64,000 bases of DNA from an uncultured Hyphomonas sp. (GTDB lineage: Bacteria; Pseudomonadota; Alphaproteobacteria; Caulobacterales; Hyphomonadaceae), in the NCBI RefSeq assembly GCF_963675305.1, contig NZ_OY776147.1:2418001-2482000 (forward strand), written 5' to 3'. Shown piece by piece: positions 1 through 9,763 of this stretch (positions are counted from its first letter, which is position 1; each line of letters begins with the position of its first letter). The position numbers and the translations under genes are program-made. Under the pieces are notes generated by a model. That model was not told where the DNA came from and did no database searches. It saw nothing but the letters and a program-made list of their open reading frames with translations.

Positions 1-648
1 CTGGCACTGACTCCGGATGCCCGCCCGGCCGAAGCCGGCTTCGAAGCGCGCTGGCAGAACTGGTATCGTTATTTCCCCTGGGAAGATCACCGCAATGGCC
101 GGCCGGCCCTGATCGACAACCAGATCGCGCCGCGCCTGTTCACTTGGGCGGCCGGCAAGGAATTGCGGCTGGAGCGCGCGAAGATCGCCTTCGGCCTGGA
201 TGGCGCCCGCTGGGCCGAAGAACGCGTGCTGGACCGCTATGAGTTGCTCTATGAAGCGGGCCTCGTGGCCGAATGCGCGCGCGATGCGAACCTCGCCGAG
301 CCGGACATCGCACTGGGTGAGGCGATGGCCTCCGATCACCGGCGCATCCTCGCAACCGCCATCTCCCGCCTGCGCGGCAAGATCAAATATCGCCCGGTCG
401 TGTTCGAGCTGATGCCGGAGCGGTTTACCCTGTCGGCTCTGCAGCGGACGGTCGAAGGCATTCTCGGCCTCGGCCTGCACACGCAGAATTTTCGCCGCGC
501 GCTCGACAAGACGGGCCTCGTGACCGGGACTGGCGCGATGGAGACCGGCACGGGCGGGCGCCCGGCCGAGCTTTATCGCTTCTGCCGCGACCAGGCCATC
601 TCGACCGGCGCGCCGGGCCTGTCGACCCCGCGCCGGTCAGCTGACTGA
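1..648 (+). CDS. NrtR-like Nudix/winged-helix regulator, 3' part
   Basis: The reading frame is open from the first base, so the true start lies upstream of the window and about 215 C-terminal residues are visible. The visible part carries the pattern of the COG4111-type Nudix-related regulators: a stretch with KIKYRPVVFELMPERFTLS, then LHTQNFRR and GGRPAELYRF. This is the DNA-binding winged helix that follows a Nudix domain in NrtR-like proteins. Such proteins usually repress NAD or sugar-nucleotide metabolism genes in response to an ADP-ribose-type ligand. The N-terminal Nudix box is outside the window, so catalytic competence cannot be judged. It converges with the M16 peptidase gene that ends at 650. 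The family is clear; the regulated target is unknown. Confidence 0.8.
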   Translation: MALTPDARPAEAGFEARWQNWYRYFPWEDHRNGRPALIDNQIAPRLFTWAAGKELRLERAKIAFGLDGARWAEERVLDRYELLYEAGLVAECARDANLAEPDIALGEAMASDHRRILATAISRLRGKIKYRPVVFELMPERFTLSALQRTVEGILGLGLHTQNFRRALDKTGLVTGTGAMETGTGGRPAELYRFCRDQAISTGAPGLSTPRRSAD

Positions 649-649
649 T

Positions 650-2089
650 CTATTCTTCTGACTCGGTCTCGAACTCTTCCACGGCGATGCCTTCCGGCTG
701 GCCGACAGCGATGAAGAGATAATGCTCCGGATCGAGATATTCCTTCGCCACGCGGTTCACGTCTTCCAGCGTGACGGCGCGCACCATGTCATTGCGGCGG
801 TCGAAATAGTCGATGCCGAGTTCTTCCTGGCGCACGCCCATCATCTGGCTGGCGATCTTGGCGTTTGAATCAAAGCCCAGCGGGTAGGAGCCCGTGAGGT
901 AGGCCTTGGCATCTGCCAGCTCCTCCTCCGTGACGCCGTTCTCGACGAAATCTTCCATCTCGGCCTTGATGCCTTCGATGAACTCGCCGGCGCTTTCATT
1001 CTTGGTCTGGCCTCCGCCGCCCCAGGTCTGCAGGTGTTCGCCTGCCGACAGGCTCGTATAGATGCCGTAGGTCAGACCTTTCTCGATACGGAGGGTTTTC
1101 ATCAGCCGGCTCTCGAAGCCGCCGCCGCCATAGGTGTAGTTCAGCACATAGGCCGTGAAGAAATCCGGATCGTCCCGTTCAAGACCCGGCCCGGTGAACT
1201 GCACCAGCGATTGCGGCTGCGGCAGGTCGACGATGATCGGATCGGTCGGTTCGAGTTCCGGCAGGACAATGTCCGGCGTCTCGGGAAGAGTCGAGGTTTC
1301 GGGAAGCTCGGCAATGACCTCGTCGATCATCGGCGCCAGTTCTTCCGGCGTGACCGCGCCGACAGCCGTGACCAGCAGGCGGTCTTTCACCATCAGCTTG
1401 CGCATCTGTTCTTTCGCCAGTTCCGGCGTCAGGGCGGCGATGCTTTCCTCCGACTTTGACCGCGCATAGGGGTGATCGGGATAAAGCGCCTGCGACATGG
1501 CTTTCCAGGCAAGGTAGCCGGGGCTCGTCTCACGGGTCTTGAGCCCGACCTGCTGCTCGCGGCGGAAACGTTCGAACGGCCCCTCGTCGAAACGCGGATC
1601 GGCAAAGGCTGTCGCGATCAGGTCCATGGCATCGCCGGCATTGTCGGTCAGCATGGAGGCCGAGCAGGAGGTCCAGTCGTTCGAGGCCGAACAGGCGAAG
1701 CTCATGTTCAGGTCTTCCATCCGCGTCTGGAAGCCAAGGGAATCGAGATCACCAGCGCCTTCATTCATGTGATAGGTGACGGCATCGGTCAGGCCTTCCA
1801 GTCCTTCCGGGTCGCTCGCCTCGCCGCCTTTCCAGGCCATGTTCAGCGACAGGATCGGGATAGAGGGTTCCGACACCAGCCAGACCGAAGCGCCGCCCGG
1901 CGTCGTGAATTGCTGGATCTCTGCAAAGTCACCGGAATGGACCGCCACATCAAGCGGCGCCGGTTCCTCGACGGTTTCCACTTCGACTTCGACAATCGTT
2001 TCCGGCTCCACCGGCGGCGGATTGAAATAGGCGCAGGCGGACAGGCTGGTTGCGGCAAGCAGGCCGGCGGTAAGCGGTACGAGTTTCAT
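650..2089 (-). CDS. M16 peptidase-like lipoprotein, degenerate metal site
   Basis: A 479-residue protein with a lipoprotein signal (LSAC near residue 19), followed by two M16 (pitrilysin/MPP-like) halves. At the place of the HxxEH zinc motif it reads HMNEG: the first His and the Glu remain but the second His is Gly, so it is probably not an active metallopeptidase. M16 enzymes often work as a pair of one active and one inactive chain, and this is likely the inactive partner of the gene just upstream. The start ATG follows the upstream stop by one base, with GGAG inside the upstream gene end as ribosome binding site. It is the last gene of the ileS-lspA-DUF3035-M16 run. It is probably anchored in the outer or inner membrane, facing the periplasm. 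Confidence 0.85.
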   Translation of the reverse strand: MKLVPLTAGLLAATSLSACAYFNPPPVEPETIVEVEVETVEEPAPLDVAVHSGDFAEIQQFTTPGGASVWLVSEPSIPILSLNMAWKGGEASDPEGLEGLTDAVTYHMNEGAGDLDSLGFQTRMEDLNMSFACSASNDWTSCSASMLTDNAGDAMDLIATAFADPRFDEGPFERFRREQQVGLKTRETSPGYLAWKAMSQALYPDHPYARSKSEESIAALTPELAKEQMRKLMVKDRLLVTAVGAVTPEELAPMIDEVIAELPETSTLPETPDIVLPELEPTDPIIVDLPQPQSLVQFTGPGLERDDPDFFTAYVLNYTYGGGGFESRLMKTLRIEKGLTYGIYTSLSAGEHLQTWGGGGQTKNESAGEFIEGIKAEMEDFVENGVTEEELADAKAYLTGSYPLGFDSNAKIASQMMGVRQEELGIDYFDRRNDMVRAVTLEDVNRVAKEYLDPEHYLFIAVGQPEGIAVEEFETESEE

Positions 2090-2090
2090 C

Positions 2091-3449
2091 TCAGGAGTCT
2101 CCCTCTGCAGGCAGCAGGTGTGCTTCGATATAGTGTTTGTCTTCAGCGAAGACGCGGCGGACAGCGTCCAGGGCCGCGTCAGGTGTGACCGCGCGTATCC
2201 GGTCGGGGAAGGTCAGCAGGTCGTCCACATCGCCGCCCTTGGCGAGATGGCTGCCGAAGGCCTGTGCCATCCCGTACTGACTGTCGCGCGCATAGATGGC
2301 GGAGGCGGCGATTGAGTTCCGGGCACGCACAACGTCCTCTTCCGTGAAGCCCGCTTCCAGAGCGGCGTAGAGTTCTTCCATCACCGCCGCTTCCAGTTCG
2401 TCCACGGAGACGCCCTCTGCCGGCGTCGCATAGATCATGGCCGGCCCCTCATCGTGCAGCGAGGTCCAGGCACCGGTGCCGACATTGATGGCGAGCTTCC
2501 GCTCTTCCACCAGCTTCTGGTAAAGCAGGCTCGTGCGTCCCTGGCCCAGCACGTCGAGGCCAACGTTCAGGGCATCGGCAAACGCCTGATCGCGCACTGT
2601 GGATGTTCCCATATAGTAGCGATACCAGACCGGCTGCTTCACCTTGGGGTCTGACCTGGTGATGAGCTGCGTTTCCGTCAGCGGGTCAACCGGTTGCCAG
2701 CGCCGGATACGTTCGCCGCCCTGTTTCGGCGCAATCGCGCCATAATGCTCTTCCGCCAACGGACGGACTTCCTCAGCCGTGATGTCTCCGGCCAGCACCA
2801 GGATCACATTGTCCGGCGAGTAATAGGTATCATAGAAAAGACGGCCGTCTTCCGGGCGCAGCGCGGATACTTCGTCCATGTCGCCGATGACGGTGATTTC
2901 GTAAGGGTGTCCGCGCCAGAAAGCTGACAGCACCTCTTCCTGAAGCAGGGCAGACGGGCTGTTCTCGATCCGCTGGCGGCGCTCCTCTTTCACAACGTCC
3001 CGTTCGGCGACAAAGCCCTTGTCGGCGGCATTGTCGATGATCAGGTCCGTCATGCGCTCTGCTTCGAGCGACATCATCAGGCCGAGCTGGTCCTTCGCCA
3101 CACGTTCGAAATAGGCGGTGTAATCCCAACTGGTGAAAGCGTTCTTCTGGCCGCCATTGCGCTGGACGATGGAGTCGATTTCCCGGTGCGCCAGATCGTC
3201 GGTCGCATGGGACATGACGTGCTCGAACAGGTGCGCCATGCCGCTCTTGCCCGGCGCCTCGTCCACTGCACCGACCTTGTACCAGAGCATGTGGGTAACC
3301 ACGGGCGCCCGGTGGTCCGGCAGGACAATGACATCCATGCCATTCGACAGGGTGAAAGTTTCAGGCTTCCACTCTTCCGCAGCCGCCGGACCCGCAGAAA
3401 TTGCAAACAGGGCCGCAGCTGCCCCAAGCGTGCGTTTCAGTACCGCCAC
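2091..3449 (-). CDS. M16 family zinc metallopeptidase
   Basis: A 452-residue secreted M16 peptidase. The start is GTG, chosen because a strong GGAGGAA sequence lies 7 bases upstream, inside the end of the preceding gene. A signal peptide ends near residue 24 (PAAAEE). The inverted zinc motif HLFEH is at residues 73-77 and the third ligand Glu is in KEERRQR about 75 residues later, so the active site is complete. The C-terminal half is the usual non-catalytic M16 repeat. It is 2 bases downstream of a close paralogue (3452-4828) and 1 base upstream of the inactive partner, so the three are translationally linked. Substrates are unknown; periplasmic peptide degradation is the family role. Confidence 0.92.
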   Translation of the reverse strand: MAVLKRTLGAAAALFAISAGPAAAEEWKPETFTLSNGMDVIVLPDHRAPVVTHMLWYKVGAVDEAPGKSGMAHLFEHVMSHATDDLAHREIDSIVQRNGGQKNAFTSWDYTAYFERVAKDQLGLMMSLEAERMTDLIIDNAADKGFVAERDVVKEERRQRIENSPSALLQEEVLSAFWRGHPYEITVIGDMDEVSALRPEDGRLFYDTYYSPDNVILVLAGDITAEEVRPLAEEHYGAIAPKQGGERIRRWQPVDPLTETQLITRSDPKVKQPVWYRYYMGTSTVRDQAFADALNVGLDVLGQGRTSLLYQKLVEERKLAINVGTGAWTSLHDEGPAMIYATPAEGVSVDELEAAVMEELYAALEAGFTEEDVVRARNSIAASAIYARDSQYGMAQAFGSHLAKGGDVDDLLTFPDRIRAVTPDAALDAVRRVFAEDKHYIEAHLLPAEGDS

Positions 3450-3451
3450 GC

Positions 3452-4828
3452 CTATTCCTCCGCCGCCATGTCTTCCGGCAGCAGCTGTGCCTCGATGTAA
3501 TGACGGTCAGGGCCAAACACGGTGCGCACGGCAGCAATGGCCTCTTCCGGTGTCACCGCACGGACATCGTCCGGATAGGAGAGGACGCTCTCAATCGTCC
3601 CGCCGATAGCGAGGGTCGAGCCGAAGACGTTCGCCATGGTCGACTGGCTGTCGCGGGCATAGATTGCGGTTGCGGCAAGCTTGTTCCGGGCCCGGATGAC
3701 CTCTTCCTCCGTGAAACCCTCGTCCAGCGCCTTGCTGACTTCGGCCATGACAGCGGTTTCAAGCTCGTCCATGCTGACACCGGGTGCCGGGCTGGCCGAG
3801 ATCACGGCCGGGCCCTGATCGTGCAGATCGGTCCAGGCATAGGAGGAGGCGCTGATCGCCAGTTGCTGTTGCTCCACAAGCGACTGGTAAAGCCGGCTCG
3901 TCATGCCGCCGCCCAGCACTTCCAGGCCAACCTCAAGCGCATAGGCCTCTTTCGGAGACCGGATCTGCGAAACGCCATTGTAGTAACGGCTCCAGACCGG
4001 CTGGCGGACTTTCGGATCGGAATGGATGATCTCGTCATTCTCGGTCAGTAGCGGCACATCGCGCCATTTGCGCTGGCCATGGGCCGTGCCGGTCGGAACG
4101 ATCTGGCCATAGGTCGCCTGGGCAAGCGTGCGCACTTCGTCTTCGGTCACATCGCCGGCGACGACGAGGATGGCATTCTCCGGGCTGTAATATTCGTGAT
4201 AGAAATTGAGGCCGTCTTCCGGCGTCAACGCAGCCACTTCATCCATGTTGCCGATGACGGTGATCTCGTAGGGATGGCCCTTCCAGAGTTCGGACAGGAC
4301 CTGTTCCTGCAGGATCACGCCGGGATTGTTGTCGATCCGCTGGCGGCGTTCTTCCTTCACCACGTCGCGCTCGGAGATGAAAGCACCTTCCGGGTCGTCG
4401 TCGATGACGAGGTTCACCATCCGGTCCGCTTCCAGCTCCATCATCGTGCCGAGCTGTTCCTTGGCCACGCGCTCGAAATAGGCGGTGTAGTCCCAGCTGG
4501 TGAAGGCGTTCGACTGACCGCCATTGCGGGACACGATGGAGTCGAACTCACCCGGCGCCAGCGTGTCGGTCTGCTGGAACATCACGTGTTCGAAGAGGTG
4601 GGCGATCCCGCTCTTGCCGGGCGCTTCATCGACCGCGCCAACCTTGTACCAGACCATATGGGTCACGACCGGCGCGCGATGGTCGGGGATCACCACCACC
4701 TCCATGCCATTGTCGAGTTCGAAGGTTTTGGGGGTCCATGCCTCTGCCGGGGCGGTGGCATTGTCAGCCAGGGCTGGCAGGGCAAAGACGGCAAGGGCGA
4801 CAAGCCCTCCGGTCAGCGTCCGTTTCAT
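3452..4828 (-). CDS. M16 family zinc metallopeptidase (paralogue)
   Basis: A 458-residue secreted M16 peptidase, very similar to its downstream neighbour: HLFEH at residues 77-81, the same NAFTSWDYTAYFERVAK segment and KEERRQR. The start MKRTLTGG at 4828 is preferred over an upstream in-frame Met because it begins a clean signal peptide (cut near ALA-DN). The metal site is complete. The high similarity to the next gene indicates tandem duplication. It follows the DUF3035 lipoprotein gene by 45 bases and probably belongs to the same transcript as ileS and lspA. Confidence 0.92.
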   Translation of the reverse strand: MKRTLTGGLVALAVFALPALADNATAPAEAWTPKTFELDNGMEVVVIPDHRAPVVTHMVWYKVGAVDEAPGKSGIAHLFEHVMFQQTDTLAPGEFDSIVSRNGGQSNAFTSWDYTAYFERVAKEQLGTMMELEADRMVNLVIDDDPEGAFISERDVVKEERRQRIDNNPGVILQEQVLSELWKGHPYEITVIGNMDEVAALTPEDGLNFYHEYYSPENAILVVAGDVTEDEVRTLAQATYGQIVPTGTAHGQRKWRDVPLLTENDEIIHSDPKVRQPVWSRYYNGVSQIRSPKEAYALEVGLEVLGGGMTSRLYQSLVEQQQLAISASSYAWTDLHDQGPAVISASPAPGVSMDELETAVMAEVSKALDEGFTEEEVIRARNKLAATAIYARDSQSTMANVFGSTLAIGGTIESVLSYPDDVRAVTPEEAIAAVRTVFGPDRHYIEAQLLPEDMAAEE

Positions 4829-4873
4829 GGGCTTGTTCCCTTGCAAGAGTTGGAGGTCCGGCACCGGGCTGGA

Positions 4874-5365
4874 TCAGGTTCCCGGCAGCTTCACACGCGG
4901 CTTGGCCGACGTGCTCTCGATTGTCACAGGCTCATTGCCGGTGGCGTTATCCGTCGCCGCGGATTCAGCGTCTTCCGGATTGTCCTTCCGCCAGAACAGG
5001 ATGCGGTCGGTGATCGTGGTCGGCTTCCGGATCGACTTGAACTCTTCATAGTCGAGGCGGGTGCGGATCAGCGGGCTGACAGCGTTAGCGTCCGCCGCGG
5101 CCACGAGCGCCCGTTCGGAGGCACTGGCATTGACGCCGAGCGTCGCGCCGAAGGCGGCCGCATTGTCGTTCTGCGCGGCTTCCACTTCAGGCGGCACCGA
5201 CTCGCCAGCGCCCGGCGGACGGAGGGAATAGTCCGGCGGCACAGTCAGCGGCGCCTTGGTGACGACCCGGAACTCGTCGGGCGTGCGGGAACCGGATCCG
5301 CTGGAGCAGGCCGTCGTCGCCAGGCAAACGGCGCCCAGGGCCAGAAGGGAAAGCTGCGTCTTCAT
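4874..5365 (-). CDS. DUF3035-type lipoprotein
   Basis: A 163-residue protein with a lipoprotein signal (lipobox ending TTAC near residue 20). The conserved core TPDEFRVVTKAPLTVPPDY is the hallmark of the DUF3035 family, small alphaproteobacterial lipoproteins often encoded beside lspA. Function is unknown. It starts 15 bases after the lspA stop, so the lipoprotein signal peptidase and a lipoprotein substrate are cotranscribed. The C-terminal third is rich in Ser, Ala and Glu and looks disordered. Confidence 0.85.
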   Translation of the reverse strand: MKTQLSLLALGAVCLATTACSSGSGSRTPDEFRVVTKAPLTVPPDYSLRPPGAGESVPPEVEAAQNDNAAAFGATLGVNASASERALVAAADANAVSPLIRTRLDYEEFKSIRKPTTITDRILFWRKDNPEDAESAATDNATGNEPVTIESTSAKPRVKLPGT

Positions 5366-5380
5366 GTGGCGTCCTCGCCT

Positions 5381-5932
5381 CTAAGTTTTGGATGGCCGGT
5401 CCGGTTTCCCGGACGGCTTTCTTCCAGACAGTACGAATTGATCGAAAAACAGCAAGACCGCGCCAACACTGATCGCAGCATCGGCAACGTTGAATACCCA
5501 TGGAAAGTGAAGGGCGCCGGCATTGATGAAGTCCACCACGGCGCCGAAACGCACGCGGTCGATCAGATTGCCGAATGCCCCGCCGATCACCAGTGCCAGC
5601 GACAGTTTCAGCAGCCGCCCTTCCGCCACCATCAGCCAGCGCAGGAAGCCCAGCGCGATGGCCAGCATGATGCCGGCCAGGATCCACCGGCCGATGCCCT
5701 CGGACTGGAACATGCCGTAGCTCATGCCCCGGTTCCATACCATGGACAGGTTGATCGGTCCGGGCAGCTCGACCGTTCCGCAGGCAAAGCTGTTATGGAA
5801 GCATTCCATCGCACGGAACCGCTCGTTCGCCAGAACCATCGATTTGGTCACCTGGTCTGCAATCAGCGTGACCGGAATGATGGCCAGCGGCCAGACCTGA
5901 GCAGGTTTCATTTGCATGCGGGGAGATTGCAC
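5381..5932 (-). CDS. lspA: Lipoprotein signal peptidase (signal peptidase II)
   Basis: Inner-membrane aspartic protease that removes the signal peptide of diacylglyceryl-modified prolipoproteins. Four hydrophobic segments are visible. The two catalytic Asp motifs are present: GNLIDRV (Asp about residue 125) and FNVADA (Asp about residue 151), as is the WNRGMSYGMF segment. A downstream in-frame Met at 5911 (MKPAQV) is an equally plausible start and would remove seven residues. It lies about 40-60 bases downstream of ileS and directly upstream of a lipoprotein gene, the common ileS-lspA arrangement. Confidence 0.96.
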   Translation of the reverse strand: MQSPRMQMKPAQVWPLAIIPVTLIADQVTKSMVLANERFRAMECFHNSFACGTVELPGPINLSMVWNRGMSYGMFQSEGIGRWILAGIMLAIALGFLRWLMVAEGRLLKLSLALVIGGAFGNLIDRVRFGAVVDFINAGALHFPWVFNVADAAISVGAVLLFFDQFVLSGRKPSGKPDRPSKT

Positions 5933-5973
5933 CCCGTCCCCGTCAGATCAAGCGATTCCGTGCAGGTATCCGC

Positions 5974-8952
5974 TCACTCGCCGTGCGTCGCGTCCCAGGC
6001 TTTCACCGCCAGCGCATCACGCGGGGTGATGTCCGGAAACTCCGGATCGGCGAGGGCCGGGTCGAAATACTTCCAGCTGCGCCGGCATTTGATGCCCTCG
6101 GCTTTCTGCGGATAGACGACCACGCCCGGCGTATCGTCCAGCGTGAAACCGCCGCCCTTGCCTTCCAGCGTGTTCACCAGCTCGGCGCCCGACGTGATGA
6201 ACAGGTCGGCTGCGTCCTCGCCTTCGAACGCTTTCACCAGATCCTCATCCGCGATGTGCACCACCGGCGCCGCCTCCAGCGAGGCGCCGATCCGCTTCTC
6301 GCGGCGTTCCACTTCCAGCGCGCCGGTCACGACGCGGCGGACGGTGAAGATCTTCGCCCAGCGCTCTGCCAGCTTCTCGTCTTTCCAGTCTTCCGGCGTT
6401 TCCGGGAACAGGAGCAGGTGGACCGAATCCGCCTTGCCGCTGAGATGGCTTTCGAGGAAAGCCTCTTCCATCGTGAACGGCATCACCGGGGCAAGCCAGG
6501 TGAGCAGGCGCTCCAGCACAGCGGCCATCACCGTGCGCGCAGCGCGCCGGCGATTGCCATAGAAAGCCGTCGCATCGTCCCACGCATCCATCGTGCTGAA
6601 ACGCGGATCGCAATAGAGGCTGTCTTTCCGGATGTCGAAATAGACGGCCGACAGGTCCACGCCCGCGAAATTGATGAGCAGGCTCATCACACGCTTGAAG
6701 TCGTAGACATTGTAAGCGGCCTTCACCTGGGCATCGAGCTCGGCGAGGCGGTGCAGCACCCAGCGTTCGAGGCCCGGCATCTTCTCCGGTGCGATGCTCT
6801 CGTCTTCCGTCCAGCCGTCGAGCGCGCCCAGCAGGTAGCGCACCGTATTGCGCAGCTTGCGATAGGTCTCGACCGAGCCCTTGATGATCTCGTCGGAGAT
6901 CCGCAGGTCTTCGGTATAGTCGCCGGACGCCGTCCAGATGCGCAGGATCTCGATCCCGTACTGTTTCTGGATCTGCTCCGGCTCGATCGTGTTGCCGATC
7001 GACTTGGACATCTTCTTGCCATCGGCATCGACGATGAAGCCGTGCGTCAGCACCTGTTTGTAAGGCGCCATGCCGCGCGTGGCGCAGCACTCCAGCAGGG
7101 ACGACTGGAACCAGCCGCGGTGCTGGTCGGAACCTTCCATATAGAGGTCCGCCTGCCCGGTTTCCGGATCGATGATACCACGTTCCCGCAGCGCGAAGGC
7201 ATGCGTGGTTCCGCTGTCGAACCAGACGTCGAGCACGTCCGTTACCTTGTCCCACTCATTGGCCGACAGGCCGAGGGGGCTCAGGAAATCTTCTGCTGGC
7301 GTATCGAACCAGGCTTCGACACCGCCCTTGGCGATGGCCGTCTTGATGGCGTTGTTTAGCGCATCCGCCTGCTCTGCCTCCAGCGCTGCCGTATGCGGTT
7401 GGCCGGACTTGTTGACGAAGATGGTGATCGGCACGCCCCAGTTGCGCTGGCGGGAGATCAGCCAGTCCGGCCGGCCTTCGACCATGGAGCGCAGGCGGTT
7501 GCGGCCGACGGCCGGGAAGAACTCGGTCTCGTCGATGGCCTTCAGCGCATTCTCGCGCAGCGTCTTGCCGTTCGGGCCGGGCTTGTCCATCGAGATGAAC
7601 CATTGCGGCGTCGCCCGGCGGATGACCGGCGCCTTGGAGCGCCAAGAGTGTGCATCGCGAATCGTCGTCATGCCGCGCGCGAGCAGATTGCCGCTCTCGG
7701 CGAGGGCCGCGATCACTTCATTGTTCGCCTTGCCCGGCTCGCCGCGCTTCTTGCCGCTGGTGCGGATGATGTCCATGCCCGCAAAGCGCGGCACGTCCGG
7801 CGTGTAGCAGCCGTCCGGATCAACGATCTGGCGGATATCCTGCGTCGTGCGGCCGGACTCGACCCAAACGTTGAAGTCGTCTTCACCATGCGCGGGCGCG
7901 GTGTGCACAAAGCCCGTACCGGCATCGTCGGTGACGTGCTCGCCAGCGAGGAGCGGGATGTCGTGGGCGAAGAAAGGGTCCATCGCGTGCAGCGGATGGG
8001 ACAGCTTGCCGAGCGTCGCCGGATCGACATCTTCAAGACGTTTGAAGGAAGAGACCTTCGCCCCATCCATAACGGCCTGTGCCAGCGCATCACCGAGGAT
8101 CAGCTTTTCGCCCGGCTTCGCATAAGGCGCAAAGCCCAGCTCTTCCTCGCTCATCACCGTCTCGACCTCATAGAGGCCATAGGAAATGTCAGGATTGTAG
8201 CTGACGGCCTGGTTGGCCGGGATCGTCCATGGCGTCGTGGTCCAGATCACGACGTAGGCGTCTGACCCTTCGACCGGGAACTTCACCCAGATCACCGGAA
8301 CCTTGCGGTCGTGGTATTCCACTTCCGCTTCGGCGAGCGCGGTGCGCTCCACCGGCGACCACATGATCGGCTTGGCGCCGCGGACCAGCGAGCCGGTCAT
8401 CGCCATGCGCAGGAATTCGCCGACGATGGAGGCTTCGCTTTCGAACTTCATGGTGAGGTAGGGATTGTCCCATTCACCCTCGATGCCGAGATTGCGGAAT
8501 TCCTGCTTCTGGATGTCCACCCATTTACCGGCATAGGCGCGGCAGGCGGCGCGGAACTCGCCCGGCGGCACGTCGTCCTTCGTCTTGCCTTTGGACCGGA
8601 ACTCTTCTTCCACCTTCCATTCGATGGGCAGACCGTGACAGTCCCAGCCCGGCACGTAAGCCGCATCATAGCCCGCCATCTGGTGCGAGCGGACGATGAT
8701 GTCCTTGACGATCTTGTTCATCGCCGTGCCGAGGTGAATGTGGCCGTTGGCATAGGGCGGGCCATCGTGGAGGATCCACTGCTTCGCACCGCGTTCCTTC
8801 GCATCGGCGCGCAGGCGGTCATACAGGTTCAGATCGTCCCAGCGTTTGATCCAGTCAGGCTCACGCTTGGGCAGGCCGCCACGCATCGGAAATTCCGTCG
8901 CGGGCAGGAACAGGGTGTCGCGATAGTCTCGGTCGGTCAGGGAATCGGTCAT
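5974..8952 (-). CDS. ileS: Isoleucyl-tRNA synthetase
   Basis: A 992-residue class I aminoacyl-tRNA synthetase that charges tRNA-Ile. The ATP-binding HIGH motif appears as HIHLG at residues 71-75, preceded by DGPPYANG. KMSKS is present near residue 645. The editing (CP1) domain is recognisable from TTTPWTIPANQ and the anticodon-binding domain follows KMSKS. Length is typical for alphaproteobacterial IleS. It lies downstream of ribF and the two YbjN-like genes and upstream of lspA. I saw no T-box-like leader in the 180 bases upstream. Confidence 0.98.
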   Translation of the reverse strand: MTDSLTDRDYRDTLFLPATEFPMRGGLPKREPDWIKRWDDLNLYDRLRADAKERGAKQWILHDGPPYANGHIHLGTAMNKIVKDIIVRSHQMAGYDAAYVPGWDCHGLPIEWKVEEEFRSKGKTKDDVPPGEFRAACRAYAGKWVDIQKQEFRNLGIEGEWDNPYLTMKFESEASIVGEFLRMAMTGSLVRGAKPIMWSPVERTALAEAEVEYHDRKVPVIWVKFPVEGSDAYVVIWTTTPWTIPANQAVSYNPDISYGLYEVETVMSEEELGFAPYAKPGEKLILGDALAQAVMDGAKVSSFKRLEDVDPATLGKLSHPLHAMDPFFAHDIPLLAGEHVTDDAGTGFVHTAPAHGEDDFNVWVESGRTTQDIRQIVDPDGCYTPDVPRFAGMDIIRTSGKKRGEPGKANNEVIAALAESGNLLARGMTTIRDAHSWRSKAPVIRRATPQWFISMDKPGPNGKTLRENALKAIDETEFFPAVGRNRLRSMVEGRPDWLISRQRNWGVPITIFVNKSGQPHTAALEAEQADALNNAIKTAIAKGGVEAWFDTPAEDFLSPLGLSANEWDKVTDVLDVWFDSGTTHAFALRERGIIDPETGQADLYMEGSDQHRGWFQSSLLECCATRGMAPYKQVLTHGFIVDADGKKMSKSIGNTIEPEQIQKQYGIEILRIWTASGDYTEDLRISDEIIKGSVETYRKLRNTVRYLLGALDGWTEDESIAPEKMPGLERWVLHRLAELDAQVKAAYNVYDFKRVMSLLINFAGVDLSAVYFDIRKDSLYCDPRFSTMDAWDDATAFYGNRRRAARTVMAAVLERLLTWLAPVMPFTMEEAFLESHLSGKADSVHLLLFPETPEDWKDEKLAERWAKIFTVRRVVTGALEVERREKRIGASLEAAPVVHIADEDLVKAFEGEDAADLFITSGAELVNTLEGKGGGFTLDDTPGVVVYPQKAEGIKCRRSWKYFDPALADPEFPDITPRDALAVKAWDATHGE

Positions 8953-9131
8953 GGATCTTCAGTGTGAACGGATTGGGAGAGGAATTCAGGGCTCAAAAAG
9001 CAAATCCCGGCCTGGCCCAGACCCTTCGGTGGGGTCAGCGCGCAGCCGGGCGGCTAATTCGAATTGTGAATATCCGGTCCATCGGCAAGCGCTTAACAGG
9101 CAGAGGTTAACCTGTCACTAGGGCGGGTGCC

Positions 9132-9671
9132 TCAGCGCGGTGCGGCGGCGGCGGCCTGTGGCGGGCCATAGGCCAGGCGGCCGGCCACTTTGGTGCACAG
9201 GGCGTCGAAGACAGCCCCGTTCTCGATCAGATTGCCCCAGGTGATGCCCTGATCGAGGATCACATAGCGCGACACATGCACCGTATCCCGGTCTGCCTTG
9301 TAGATGGAGACAGCGCTGAAGGCACGGTCCATGGCGGTCACGTCCTCATAGGACAGGTCCGAGCCGAAGGCCGCCATGAATTCGACCCCGCGGCAGTCCG
9401 TGGCCGCTTCATCCGCGCAGACCGAATAGATCCCCAGTGTCAGGCCGTCCCGCAGCCGCGCAAACACAAAAGGCGCGCCGCTTTCATTCTGGCCCGCAGC
9501 AAGAAACGCCCCGCCCAGTTCGTCGACAAGCAGTCGGAGATCATCCAGCTGGACATTGCTGATCACGACATTCGGCGACCGGGATACGCGCGGGGCCTCT
9601 TCGGGCACCTGCGCCCGCGCATGTCCGCTGCCGAGCGCCAACATTGCAGCTGCTGCCAAAGCCGTACGCAA
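9132..9671 (-). CDS. YbjN-domain secreted protein (copy 1)
   Basis: A 179-residue protein with an N-terminal signal peptide (cut near ARA-QV). The body fits the YbjN-like fold seen in many alphaproteobacterial secreted proteins of unknown function: a segment on residual fitting of a structure to experimental readings (GLTLGIYSVC), a Cys pair, then DRAFSAVSIYKADRDTVHVSRYVILD and an N-terminal NVVISNVQLDDLRLL helix. YbjN folds resemble type III secretion chaperones, but no function is established for secreted versions. It is a paralogue of the next gene upstream (9764-10333), with the same order of motifs. It sits between ribF and ileS. Confidence 0.7.
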   Translation of the reverse strand: MRTALAAAAMLALGSGHARAQVPEEAPRVSRSPNVVISNVQLDDLRLLVDELGGAFLAAGQNESGAPFVFARLRDGLTLGIYSVCADEAATDCRGVEFMAAFGSDLSYEDVTAMDRAFSAVSIYKADRDTVHVSRYVILDQGITWGNLIENGAVFDALCTKVAGRLAYGPPQAAAAAPR

Positions 9672-9763
9672 ATTTCACCCCTGTGACTGCCTATGCCAAT
9701 ATCCCCGCCGGCATGGTGTCATGCCAGCGTTCGATGTCAGCAATATGGCAGTTATAGGGCGCG

